From NCBI RefSeq assembly GCF_037038585.1, contig NC_092524.1, forward strand, positions 69,836,552 to 69,900,551: 64,000 bases of DNA. The letters run 5' to 3'. The notes beneath the pieces were generated by a model. The model was not told the DNA's origin. It ran no database searches and saw nothing but the letters and a program-made list of their open reading frames with translations. Made by a program: the position numbers and the translations under genes. Source of the stretch: Patagioenas fasciata. Lineage: Eukaryota; Chordata; Aves; Columbiformes; Columbidae. Below are positions 26,431 through 38,530 of the stretch, piece by piece (position 1 is the first letter of the stretch; each line of letters opens with the position of its first letter).

Positions 26431-26753
26431 CCTATTCTATTCTATTCTATTCTATTCTATTCTATTCTATTCTATTCTATTCTATTCTATTCTATTCTAT
26501 TCTATTCTATTCTATTCTATTCTATTCTATTCTACTCTACTCTACTCTACTCTACTCTACTCTACTCTACTCTACTCTACTCTACTCTATTCATTCCATT
26601 CCACTCTACCCTACCCTACCCTACCCTACCCTACCCTACCCTACCCTACCCTACCCTACCCTACCCTACCCTACCCTACCCTACCCTACCCTACTCTACT
26701 CTACTCTACTCTACCCTCCCCTCCCCTACCCTATCCTACTCTACTCGACTCTA
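26431..26753. repeat. Pentanucleotide satellite in homogeneous blocks
   Basis: About twenty copies of CTATT (26432-26531) change abruptly to about twelve of CTACT (to about 26588). A short irregular stretch (26587-26606) follows, then about seventeen of CTACC (26606-26690), a few CTACT, and a degenerate C-rich end. Each step is a T-to-C change at one unit position. No stop appears on the + strand across it (Tyr-Ser/Pro-Ile/Thr-Leu repeats), an artefact of the repeat. The unit resembles the ATTCT words in CR1 tails, but no CR1 body precedes it. Confidence 0.95.
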
Positions 26754-28285
26754 AAGTTCTAGAAACCCCTGAGCAAGGATTAAAGACACAGGGGAAACAT
26801 GCAGAAAGAAATTAAATATACTAACGCTCTTGAGCTGCCTGGAATTTTATTTAATTAATTTTTCAACCATACAGAGACTGGTGCAGATTTTTTTCTCTGC
26901 ATTGACATTCAGACTTTTCAACAAAATGACAAATAAATGTGACTCCAGCAGAAGATAAACAGCATTCACCAGGGTTTCTGCAGGGGATGTATTCCCCCTC
27001 CTGTCGCTGGTTTTCTGAAATAGGTTTGTGGTTCAGCTCAGCTCACTTTCATTTTTCAACCTACCTCGCTAAGCAGTTTGCAAAGATGAAAAAGAGACAT
27101 TAGAAAATAACAGAAGGGGAAGAAAAACCTGACTCACCTGAAACAGGAATAGGAGCAATTTTTGTCTTCAATTCACCTGCAAAACTCATTGCCGTAAGCT
27201 AGTACTAAGGTGAACAGCCTTTTACTCTTACAATTATTAGACAGGTGTGTGAAGTACCTAATAAACTGGATATAAATTAAAAGACAGATCTTTCAGAAAA
27301 CTTAGTGCCTATTAGACAATTACAACCCTTTTTAAAATCCAGGAGACATTCCCACTGATTTAACCTAGACTGCACCTCTAAAAGCATCTGCTCCCAAATT
27401 CCATGCTATTTTAGTCTCAAATCCCTTTCATTGGTGTGAATCAGGACAAATAATTAGATCCACAATGCAGAAGAGTTTTGTAGTGTCTGATACTGGTTCC
27501 TCTTGCTCTCCATCTCTCCTGGCACCAATGTATGTCTGGGAAATAAAGTCATTTAAAGTCATTGCATCTCCTGGTTTGTTGTTTTCCTTTCACGTCTATC
27601 ATGCCAATTTTGAGCCTTATGTGTCAGCTGCAAATCTTAGCTTAAATCAAAGTATTTCCAAGCACTTTCTAAGGAGAAGCTCTGACAGAGGTGAAGCCAC
27701 GTTTGCTGCCAGAATGAGACTTCTCAGGCAACCAAGCACATTGCCCAGTTGCTGAAAGCCTGTTTCTGTGGGGTTTCTTAGTGATAATCAAGGAATGCGT
27801 GCTCAGTTTGAGAGTAAAAGAACCCAACCAACCAACAAAAAAAAACAAAACCACAAAACTCAAAAAAAAATCCGAAAAACTAAAACCACCATAAAAATTT
27901 GTAAGAAGACAGAGGTTCAAGGAGGGACAGGTAATGAGGGACAAGCAAAACAAGATCCACAGCAGCTATACTTTAAAAAAATAAATCAGTATAACCCTTT
28001 AAGAGGAGGTCTTGATTTGATTGCTGTTCTTTTACATGAACAGCAATTATTGGGTCTGAGATCTGTGAGGTATCTCCTGTGATTCTGTTGCTACACCGCT
28101 GCCTGACGGGAGCTGTTGTTTTAGAGAGGATGACACCAAGTTGGGCATCCACACTCATGAAAAACTACTTTTTTTTTGGCCTTTCAGAATGCTCTATTTA
28201 GCATCAGCCATTTCAATACACTTGTTCAGGTCCAGCTGAGAGTGGAGATCAGCTTCAAACCTCTTGCTGCTGTCATGTGCAGGGA

Positions 28286-28342
28286 CAAGAGTTGGACTCG
28301 ATCCTTGTGGGTCACTTCCAAGTCAAGACATTCTATGATTGT
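28286..28342 (+). mobile_element. CR1 3' tail remnant
   Basis: AAGAGTTGGACTCGATCCTT, GTGGGTCACTTCCAAGTCAA and GACATTCTATGATT form the last 55 bp of a CR1. Confidence 0.65.
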
Positions 28343-30115
28343 GTTTGGAAGACGTGGTCAGGCATCACTGTCCCCACCTGGGGAGGGTACAGGAGCCCGT
28401 GGGTCAGTGGGGTGATGGAGGAGCAGCCAGAAGTGATGGTCACAGTGGGTATTTGTCCTTAATGTAGAGTTTTCTGTCCTAAATTTGTTTTGCTTTGGTT
28501 AGAGCAGTACCAAAGGATGACCAAAAATAGAGAAGTTTCTCTTGGAGAGTCACACAAGAGAAAAGTGGAGGCACACACTCCAATGAGCACACCAAACACG
28601 TCCTTTGGGCCATGCGATGTCGGAACAGTTTGGCCACCAGAGTGCGGAGAGATGCCGAGCAGCTCCAGAGCTTCACCTCTAGAAATAAATGCTGTGTACA
28701 CACACCCTCTGAGTATCTCCAGAGTAAACAACTGTAACCTCTGAAACCCACCTCTCCAACACGAGCAACTCAACGCCCTCCAGAAGAAGGCAGGAAGATG
28801 TAAAAGCCATTGGCTCTGCCCAGGTGGGACCACACTCAGCCATGCACACCCAACCTCCCTCTTGGCAGCAATATAACACTGCAAGAGCAGCAGCTTTGCA
28901 GGTGTAAATGATATAACACACTGATTTGCACCAGCTGGTCCCCTCAGATGAAAAATCTTCCCAACTCCAACGTAGTTACACAGTGTTCACCCTGCTGAAA
29001 TTTTATTAACACTTTCTCCAGACTCCTCGAAGCTCCCCGTCCATGGCCGTGAATCATCAGCGATGCTCGTGGTGTAACAGCCCAGCGAGAAATTAATTTG
29101 CTCATCTCCAGGGTCCCTGGGAAGTGTGAGACTCGCCGAGCAGATCCCTTGGTGCCTTCCCAAGAGGTTTCATCCCAGGTGGCCCAGGAGCACTGTGTCT
29201 GAGCCCTGCGGACGATGCCCAGCATCCCATCCGCCCTCCTCAAAGCCTCAGAATAAATTAAAACAAGTGTGTTTTTTCAGCCTTAACCACAGTGGGTTAA
29301 AAAACGCAGTAGGGGTTTTGTTGTTTTTTGGTTTTTTTTCTGGAGGAGGAACTGCTTTCCTGCAAGGATTTGGGGTAAAAAAAGGCAAAGCTGGAGCCCG
29401 TGATGCTTCATCCCTTGGCCCACGGCCAGCAGAGTGCACTCAAAACCATCCCCTGCTCCTGCAAACCTCCCCGGCTAATAACATCCATCCTGTGTTTAAT
29501 ATGGAGCGGCTGTAGTGAGAAGCCACTGAAACTTAATTGTTTTCCCCTGCATTATGAAGAAGAATAGAGACACTCCAATGGGATTTCATTTTATTCAGGG
29601 AAATAAACTCAGTCTGATTGCGTTATTTTAAATAATTCCCAGGATTCATTTCCACAGTGCAACAGGGGCAACTTCACCAGCAGGAATGTTGCGTATTAAT
29701 ATTTCCCTTTAACTTAACAAGAATTCATTTTTTTTTCTTTTTTTTCCGCTGACAATGCACAAGACACTCACTATTTTTTGAACATCAGCCTTATTGGAGT
29801 TATCTTTGTGAACTACTTGTTTGCAAAATAGCCGGGCTATAGTAAGCACTGCATTTTTAGTGGTTTGTTTATTATTGCCAGGATGTCCAACTTCTTCTGT
29901 TGCCTATAACTTGAAGCTTGTGACCACAACAGAGCCAATACATTGAGCAGCCCCATTTGTCACCGGTTAATTAAATGTGACCCATTTCTTTCACGCTGTC
30001 CTTCCCTTCCTCTGCGGGGAATCGTGGTTCACATGCCAGTCAGCGTTAGCGCAGCAGGGCAGAATGTTATTTTGATTATTTGACACAATAGTGCGGCGTT
30101 TTGCAGCCAAAACCA

Positions 30116-30135
30116 TGTGTGTGTGCACACACACA
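30116..30135. repeat. 20-bp perfect palindrome of TG and CA repeats
   Basis: TGTGTGTGTG joined directly to CACACACACA gives a perfect palindrome of alternating purine and pyrimidine, able to form a cruciform or Z-DNA. Confidence 0.85.
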
Positions 30136-30260
30136 AACAAGAACACACGCATCTTGTTGGTACAACAATATTGCCCTTGTAGGAAGTAAAAACCAAAGAG
30201 TGGATGTGTCTGTACGCAGTGGGTTTGAGCTAATTCAGCTGGCCCATCCCTCCAGGTGTG

Positions 30261-30421
30261 ATCACAGAATCATTTTGGCTGGAATAGACCTTCAAGGTCA
30301 TCGAGTCCAACCATTAACCCAACACCGGCATTAACCCATGTCCCTGAAAACCTTATCTATGTGTCTGTTAAACCTCTCCAGGAATGGTGACTCCACCACT
30401 GCCCTGGGCAGCCTGTTCCAA
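30261..30421 (-). mobile_element. CR1 3' fragment, reverse, left arm of a back-to-back pair
   Basis: ATCACAGAATCATTTTGGCT starts the reversed tail, and the piece reaches GCCCTGGGCAGCCTGTTCCA. It abuts a + strand CR1 end with no spacer, so both 3' ends point outward. Confidence 0.9.
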
Positions 30422-30474
30422 TGGCTGGACTCCATGATCTTATGGTTCTCTTCCAACCAAAATGATTCTATGAC
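30422..30474 (+). mobile_element. CR1 3' tail, right arm of a back-to-back pair
   Basis: GCTGGACTCCATGATCTTAT, TCTCTTCCAACCAAAATGAT and TCTATGAC are a CR1 end of about 50 bp joined directly to the reversed copy on its left. Confidence 0.85.
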
Positions 30475-33400
30475 TATTTGGATAAAACAGCTGCTGGGCC
30501 TGGAGCCCCAAACCGAGACCTGCCTCCCTTCATGAAGATGATGAAGAGCTCATGGCCATACAGCAAACTGAGTTATCCAGGAAACAAATGCACAAAGAGT
30601 GTCACATTTTAATTACACAGAATTGCTGTTCCAGGTGTTTTCTGCTGCCCTTGGACTCACTGAGCCCAGGAAGGCTCATGCGTGGTTTAGATGTTATTAC
30701 TGCATTTGTACAGCCCCACAGCTTGATGCACATGAAAGCTTCGACTGCACATTAAAGTTTGAAGAACACGGCAAAACCCTGTTCTCACGGCAAGTATTAA
30801 CGGTTTTCATTTTCAGTCTCTATGGCTTTATTTCTGAGACCGAAACAGAGCAAGTGATGCATTACAGAAAGAATGAAAGACCAGAGGGATGTTACACGGA
30901 TTTGAACTCTCTGTCCCAGGAGGGTAAACCTGAAGCCACTCTGACAAGACAAGGGGGGTGTAGAACAAGCTGAACATGTGGGCACAGAGATCTCTCCAGT
31001 CAACGAGACAGACAAACCCATACCTACAGATCACTGCTTCTCTCCTCCTGCACCACACGGCGGACGGTTGGAAATTCACCCTTTAATCCAAACAATAAGT
31101 ACATTTACCATAAAATGACAGCTTTTTCGAGGCAAAAAACCAAACGCCCCCCTGAAAGTGCTGTGGCTTCTTGGCGGTGCCTCCATCAGGGTATGAGGAG
31201 GAGGAGGGGGGTCCCTGCTTCCCATCCGCCTTCAGTTTGTCTCTTTCCGCTTCTTTATGGGATGAAGCCTTTTAGTGAAAGCTCATTGGGAAGCATTATT
31301 TTGCCTGTTTGCTTGTGCTGGGCTACAGTCCTGGAGAAGATGGACCTTAATCTCGATGTTACTGGGCAGGGCCCAGTGGTTGGGCCAAAGACCTATAGTG
31401 CTGCGGCTGCCGCCATGGACTCACCACAGAGTTACTTTTTTCATCCAGAACAATAACCCAGACTACAAATTTCAGCCATGAATCATCACCCAGGCTGTTA
31501 AGTGACACTATCCTGGAGTATACGGACACCAGAAGACATATGAGAAGCCCACCAGGGAGAGGAAGCCCAAGGCACAAACTAACATTTATCTTGGCCTTAG
31601 GCCAGTGGCCACCAGTGGCCCAAATTGCTTCATCCATGTAAATTCTTGAACGCCAGAAGGATTATTCTCACTTCACACCAGTCCTGCAGAGCAGACCTAG
31701 CCTGAAATTAGGTAGTTTGATGTAATTTGTAATAGTTCTGAGCCCTAAACTGCACCAGTGAAGATAACAGGTGTGTCTAAAGGGTCCGTCACACTTAGTT
31801 ATTTATCTAATAATTCCATCCCTTGGAGGTTTGGCCCTAAACATTGTTAAATGAGCCTGTTTCAATTTTCAGAACAAACTAAGTCTTATCAAGAGAGTGT
31901 GAAAAAGCACAAGGCAGATGCTGCTGAAACCTTCAGAGGATCTGGGACCATCACTTCAAACGGGTCTTCGGCGGCTATTTTCATGTCCAGCATCTGCCCC
32001 AAGGAAGGGAAAGCTAAGAATAAAGTTGGGAAGGGCCTGTCCAAAAGAAGAGCATTTAGTGTTTGTGCTCTTAACTTGTTCCTCTGCGAGTATGAAGGGT
32101 GGAGATTTAATGTGTATGTGTCTCTGAGAGAAACGTCGATATTATGTGGAAGTGGAGGGGCGCTCGTCACGCTGCAGTCGCAGAAACTGGAGCTTTAACA
32201 AAACTACCACGTGCTGCAACGCACAAGCAGAGCTGACAGTTGACTCGTCTGTCTGTGGAGAAGAACAACATTTCCACAGCAAGAAATGTGCCCATTTTTG
32301 TGCCACTTGTAACGGTTGAGCCTGGCAATGCATCCCCCATGTGCGCTTCCATCAGAACAGGGTTGGTCGCAGTCGGTCAATGTGAAACACTTTCCCACAC
32401 ACATCTCATGCTGGTTGAGCCCATCCCACATGACATACGCAAGGATTGACTTTGTGCCCCAGGCTGGAAGGTGGATAAGGGGAAATGGTCCCATTTATTC
32501 TGCAAATGCCTCTGGGTGAACATTCCTGTGTGCGCTTGGCTGTAACACCTCCATGTGCAAAGCTTGTGCCTCTGGGAAAAAAACTCCTTCCAAATAGAAA
32601 GGCTGGGAAATGCAATATTTGGCTTTGATGGAGTAATGCAATTCCTGTATTCCTGGAGAAGAGAAGCTCCAGGAAGACCTTATTGTGGCTTTTCTGTACT
32701 TTAAAGGGGACGATGAGAAAGATGGGGACAGACATTTTAGCAGAGCCTGTTGTGATAGGACAAGGGGTGATGGTTTTAAACTAAAGGAGGGAGATTCAGG
32801 CTGGACATGAGGAAGAAACTGATGTCCCTGAGGGTGGTGAGAGCCTGGCCCAGGTTCCCAGAGAGGTGGTGGCTGAACCATCCCTGGAGACATCCCAGGC
32901 CAGGCTGGACGGGGCTCTGAGCAACCTGAGCTGGTGAAGATGTCCCTGTCATGGCAGGGGGGGCACTGGGGGAGCTGGGAAGGTCCCTTCAATCCAAACC
33001 ATTCTGTGATTCTATCTGGGCCACCCTAGGCAGGGGGTGCTGTCCTGCCACACAATTCCTTCTACACCTTTACAAGAACTCATACAGTAAATGGTCCAGG
33101 CTTGAGTCCTGCACCTGACAAATACTTTCCTCCCCTTTTTAGATTGTTATTCTAGGTCAATTTGCTAATTCTGTATAATCTTTTCACACTCTAAACACGA
33201 TACATGCAGTTCTCAAATTCAGCAGAATGATGAGATTGAGTTGAATTTAGTTTTGCCTTAATTTTGTTGGATATTTCAATCCAGTGTGGCTGATAAGGAG
33301 GGACTAGAGTAACACACACAACTCACCGACACTGCCAAATTACTCAGAATCTTAATGCTATTTAATGGTCTCCTTCAGTCAAATCTCGATTATTTGTAGA

Positions 33401-36400
33401 CTTGCTCCCTATGAGAGAGAAAATAATTTGCTTCTGTCTGGTGTTGGATGAAATGAAAAAGCTGCTAAGAAAAGAGCTTCTCAAATAAATGGCTGCTGGA
33501 GTGTGGGAAGCATTAGAGTCCCAGAACTTTTGTTATTCAAGCAGTTAGCCTAATTCAGTTTGATTGATTTCATTTTATTTTATTTACCTCGCTCCCTTCA
33601 GCAACAGAGGGGTGTATAACACACAGTTGGTGCCACACACGACCGTGCAATCCTCTTGATACTGAGAAATGCAAACCAGCCCGCTGTGATGTGCTTCGCT
33701 GATGGCTCCTTATCTCTAGGGGCAGAAGAGTAACGTCAGCTTTATTTACCGAGGAATATTTTGCATCAAGCAGTATTGCTAGCAAGGCAGTGTTGCTCTC
33801 ACAGGGCACTTAATGCCTGGGCTAAAATGATGCCCCGTGCTTGGCTGCAGACCTGTGTCAGGAAAAGGTGAGCGATTAACGTTGCCATTACCTCCCATAG
33901 GAAAGTTCTGCAGTCAATCTCCTTGGGGTCTGATGCCTCTCTATAATCAGCACTGATATTCTGATTGACCAAATCATCGCAGCCCCAGCTGTGACAACCT
34001 AGAATTTCTTGAAGTGTGAGGGCTAGCTAAAACGAAGCTAAGCAAGCAGTTAGAAACCTGCCCCTGTGTCTGCTACAAGACTATTCGCATTTTTTCCTTT
34101 AATAAAAGTAAGAGCAACCTGATTCTTGCAGACACCTCCAGGGTGGATGGCACAAAGTGGCATTTATCAGGAGCTTGGACTGTGCTCTGCCCATGACCAA
34201 CACACCACTCAGCTCAGGCTGCACACAGACGTGCTCTGCAATAAATGGGACCCAAAGGTCCTTATTTCACCCAAGGGATCTCAAGCAGAGGGTCCAGGAG
34301 CCTGTGCTGGGCACACCCAAGCCACTGGATTGACCTTGCTCTCCTGTTCTTCCAGGTCTTCACCCTATCGGTGCATCACCCGTCTGACATATGGTCCCCT
34401 TGGGTAACCTCTGAGGACACTTTGCCAGCACTGGTGGGTCACTCTGCATCATCTGAGCAGGAGAGTCTTCACCGTTTTGGCAGCTGGCAGGGAGAAGGGG
34501 GTAGTACTGAAATAGGAACTTGTTTGGGGGTCAAAACCAACAGATGAGCCTTTGCAGTGATAAAGAAAAGCCACAAAATGAACCGGGGGGGGTTGAAGGT
34601 TGAAGTGGGGTCTGCAAGTAGCCTGTGGGGACCATCCAGATGACACATTTTCCTTCCCAAAGCAAATTGCAGGTGCTGGAGTTGATGGAGCCCAGCGACA
34701 AATCCCAGTCCTGGCCTCGGGAACACCTGAATGACACCAGCTGAATTTCACAAGCCGCAGAAGAACCCGCAGCTACCTTATTTTAGTGAGGAGCTACTCC
34801 ATTGCTATTTAATGCTGTAATAGAGAGTGATTTGGGAAACTCAGCAAACTCGGGTGGCTGTCAGCTCTGACTTGGTGAGTTATTTTAATTCCTCCTTTTC
34901 CTTCAGTAAACTACCTAGTGAGATGGTCAGGTTTAGGTTCACAGCTTAATATTGTCAAACAGGCCGTAGCAGTAGCTGTAGTGTTTAAACATTTAATGGC
35001 AAGGTATTTTTAAAAAAGCCATGTCAGATGATCCTGTTCGGTGGAAATCATTTGGGCACTTATCCCACAGAAATTTACACACCTGCTTAATTTCAGACTG
35101 AGTTATTTTCACAGATTTCAAGTGCAGTGCTTTTGTGGTAAGGTTTACTAGGTGCATTAGCCTCTGCAGCACCGAAGCTTGAACTTGCAAGAAAGTGTGC
35201 CAATGATGTGCTAACGAAACACTGCGTCCCTCCTAATGGCTGTTCCACAGGCTAGAGCAGCAGCCAGTTAATGATTTCAGCCTTCAGGATCAAATAATTC
35301 TCTCTCTGCTGTGAGGATCTTGGATTTAACCATGTAAGGGCTGGAAACAGGGTGAGAAAGAACCAGTCCTGGAGGCGTTATTGATGTTGAGCCTACAAAG
35401 CAGACGATAAGGTACAGATCCCTCTTCCTTCCACCTCCACTTGAATGATCTCCAACAAGAAGAGGTAGGGCTGGGTTCTGGGCTTCTCCTGCCAAGACCT
35501 GCCATGGACAGGGCTTTACAGGTGAAGAAAACATGCACTGTCCCCACAAAGTCAAAAGAGTTTCTGAAGTTTGTCCGTGTTCCATGCTCTGGGATCAACG
35601 GGCATGGGAGTAAGAAAGGAATCTGGGGGGAAAAATAGCTAGGGGAGGACACCAGAGCACTGGGTGCAAGTCTGGGTTGGGTTGGGACCTCCGTGGCCTA
35701 GAAGATGTGGCACAGGTGTTGATTTGAGGGCCAGTTTGGCACAGGTGTGGCAAGGTGGAGAGGCTGAAGGTAAAGACAAAAGGCAACCCAAGCTTGAATG
35801 GAATCTATTGAAAGCCACGCTGCAGGGGCAAACTATGGAGGTCTACTGAGGCACATTCCCCCAAATGCTCCTTGCAACTGAAAGACAAAAAGGAGCATCA
35901 GGCGGACACAGACATGCAATGTGGGACTCCCTTCAAATAGGGAGGCCAACCACCGAAGGTGATGAGATGCGTTTGGATGGTTTCATGGAGGAAATGGCTT
36001 TGTTAGGCTCTGACTGGTCTCTCAGCAACCCTCAACAGCAGCTGAGGACCTTCCTTTCCATCGCCCAGACGTGCCCGTGGCTTCTGGAGAGTCTGTCCAG
36101 AGGAGTCGGTGCAGCTGGAGGCACCACCCTGTGTTTGCTGGTGCTGCTGTCTGCCTTAGCAGTGAAACAACAACCCCATGGATTTTGGCATGAGAAATGC
36201 TGCGCCCATCCCTTGTTCCACCTTCCGCCTTCTAATCGGTTTGGGACAAGGGAGCAGCCCCAGCAAGAACTGAATCCAGCCCCTTGCATCCCTCAGCGGA
36301 TTTCCAAATGATGGGTTGGATGGCTCGCAGCCCTTTGGGGATGGAAGCTCAACAGATCGTCTCAGAAGGGCAGCACTGAAGCGCTCAGCCCCTGTCACCA

Positions 36401-37199
36401 GTGGCCAGGAGAGCGCTAAAAAGTGCTAGAAGAGTCCAAGCCTTGTTAACAGTGTCCTGCTTCCTGCCAGAGGGGTCACAAGAAACACTGACAGCGCAAT
36501 TACTTCTTCCAGAGCATGTCACTTGGTCCTGGCATGGAGCGCTAATCCTTAATTGGTGCAGGCAGAGGAGGAAACTGAATGTAACTGTGTCCAAAATGCC
36601 CATGGTTTTGGTGCAATCCTTGCGGGAACCGAGCACGAAGGGGAGAGGACAGAGGCAGTCACTTCCAAACAAGTCCTTGGTTTGCTCTGGTGAATTGGAG
36701 GCAAGAGACCTTCACCAGCACAAGTCCCATGAGACCCCAAAACATATGGACATCAGGCAGCCTGAGCACAGCCTCGGAAGGTGCTGGGAGCCAGTGAGGT
36801 ACCTCAGATACTTGGTGGAGGCCAAACATGGCTGAAGGGGGGATGACCAGGGGACAACCCAGTGGTGGGCAGTAGTTGGGGTGTGCTCAGCTGCATTGCT
36901 GCCTGCCAGACACACGAAGCAGCTTGTCCCCTATGTGCCCCCTCCCTGCTTATCACACCAAGGTGTGGGAGCCCCCAGACTGGTGAGTGTCCTTAGCCCT
37001 GTGCCTGGGTCACTCAACCTTGAGCAAGCACGGGGTGTTCAGTCAGTGGAGGCTGGGGAGAGCAGCTCTGCTGCCCCCCGGTACCCCACCAGTGTGTGTC
37101 ACCAGTGGGACAGAGCACGGCTGGGAGCAGGTTTGAGCCCTGGGGTGTCCCCAGCAGCGGGCAGAGAGGGAGCGGCTGGAATGGGGGGGTGACGAGGGG
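30475..37199. other. Upstream flank of MDGA2, nothing but CR1
   Basis: One CR1 copy (32648-33015) and a G-run near 34585. Frames up to 148 codons (35865-36311) overlap opposite-strand frames and show no domain. GC increases toward the CpG island. Confidence 0.5.
32648..33015 (+). mobile_element. CR1 3' fragment, about 370 bp
   Basis: From TATTCCTGGAGAAGAGAAGC through GATGGGGACAGACATTTTAG and AAACTAAAGGAGGGAGATTC to ATTCTGTGATTCTAT. It is the closest relative of 46021-46400. Confidence 0.93.
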
Positions 37200-37479
37200 A
37201 CAGCACGAATGCCGGCAGGGAAGCCTCACCGCGGAGCGCAGTTCTGCCCGGAACCAGCGGGAGATGCGCGGTCGCCCGCGGCCGGGCCGTCCCCCTTCCT
37301 CACGGCAGCCGGGAGCGGAGCGCGTAGTGAGCGCGGGCGCAGGGCGCCCCGCACCGTCCGCACCGCGCAGCCCCGCGGAGCCGTGTGACCGGTACCCAGG
37401 GTCGGGTGACAACCGGGCACAGCCGCGGCGCTTAGCGGGGACCTTTGGAGCGCGCAGCCAGCGAGGGAGCGCGGCGTTC

Positions 37480-37790
37480 CTCACCGTCCGCACTGCGCGG
37501 GGGCACCGCACCTCACCGCGCAGCCGGGAGCGGAGCGGGGCGAACCGCACTGTGGGGCCGGGTGCGGAGCGGGGCGCATCGGCACCGTGCTGACGGGAGG
37601 GGAGCGGGGAGCACCGCACCGCGCATCCCGGAGCGGAGCGCACCGTAGCGCGCATCCCAAGGCGCACCGCGCATCCCGGAGCGGAGCGCACTGCACCGCG
37701 CACCCCGGAGCGGAGCGCACAGCGCAGCCGGGAGCGGAACAGGGCGCACCGCACCGCGCACCCCGGAGCAGAGCGGAGCGCGGCGCCCTG
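37480..37790. repeat. GC-rich imperfect minisatellite in the promoter island
   Basis: Degenerate units built on CGCACCGCGCA-CCC-GGAGCGGAG recur about ten times, with a spacing of roughly 20-35 bp. On the minus strand this reads as repeated Arg-Ser-Ala-Pro-Gly-Cys-Ala in more than one frame, which gives spurious long ORFs. It begins about 1.1 kb upstream of the MDGA2 ATG. The tract is likely to be length-polymorphic and hard to sequence. Confidence 0.75.
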
Positions 37791-37854
37791 GCCTGGCAGC
37801 GCCCGCAGCCCTGCGCGCCCGGCGGCGGTGGCGGAGCCACGAGGACACGAGAGG

Positions 37855-37890
37855 CGGCGGCGGCGGAGGAGGAGGAGGCGGAGGAAGGCG
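37855..37890. repeat. CGG/GGA triplet tract
   Basis: A short purine-rich run of CGG followed by GGA triplets just upstream of the CRE-like site. It is simple sequence within the CpG island. Confidence 0.6.
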
Positions 37891-37913
37891 CGCAGCAGCG
37901 AGCCACGCAGCTT

Positions 37914-37921
37914 TGACGTCG
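37914..37921 (+). promoter_or_regulatory. CRE-like site TGACGTCG
   Basis: Seven of eight bases match the palindromic cAMP-response element TGACGTCA. It lies about 670 bp upstream of the MDGA2 start codon inside the CpG island, between the GC minisatellite and the exon. A CREB/ATF site is plausible in a neuronal gene promoter, but a single 8-mer in GC-rich DNA is weak evidence. Confidence 0.3.
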
Positions 37922-38284
37922 CCGGGCTGCGGCTCCCCGGCCCCGGCTGGCGGCACGTATAGCACAACGTGACCGCACACCGCCGCCCTCCATTCACACT
38001 CGCACACTCGCACCCACCGCACGGCAGAGGGAAGCCCGCCGCCCCCCTTCGCCGCCCCCCCTCCCCGCCATGGGCCAGGCCGCCGCTCCGCAGGCGCGGT
38101 GAGGGCCGCTCCCGGCGCGCAAGAGCAGGACACACCTCCGCGGCTCCGCGCCCTCCCCCCCGACGCCACCTCCGCGCCGCGCGGGGGGCCCCGCGCACCA
38201 TGCGGGGGTCGCGGCGCTGCGATGGCATCTGATGGCCGCGGGGCGCAGGCGGCTGCGGCGGCCCCGGGAGGCGCTCGGCGGCCC

Positions 38285-38430
38285 CGGGAGGCGGCGGCGG
38301 CGGCGGCCGGCGCCCTGAGGGGGCTGCCGCTCTGAGGGGGGCTCGCCCCGCGCCTCTCCGCGCCGCTCCGCGCCGCCCGCTGCGCAGGAGGAGGAGGAGG
38401 AGGAGGAAGAGGAGGCGGAGGAGGAGGACC
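38285..38430. repeat. CGG and GGA triplet tracts near the presumed 5' leader
   Basis: A (GGC)n block near 38292-38312 and a long (GGA)n block at about 38388-38430 lie 160-300 bp upstream of the MDGA2 ATG. Both are simple repeats that could form quadruplexes or purine triplexes. Whether they lie in the transcript depends on the unmapped start site. Confidence 0.6.
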
Positions 38431-38530
38431 GCAGCGGTGCCCGCCGCCTGCCCCCCGCCGCCCTGCCTGCGCGGGCGTGCGCGGCTCGGCCGCAGCGGAG
38501 CGCGGGGCTCCGGTGGGCGCTGCGCTGCCT

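Larger units (their letters stand above)
26754..30260. other. Intergenic, low-complexity tracts
   Basis: A-rich tract at 27825-27895, GT-rich tract at 29310-29340, T-rich tract at 29728-29747 and the TG/CA palindrome at 30116. Open frames here are short and lack domains. Confidence 0.55.

Noticed and set aside
26375-26815. 146-codon Tyr/Ser/Leu/Pro repeat frame
   Set aside because: It is the pentanucleotide satellite, whose units contain no stop on the + strand.
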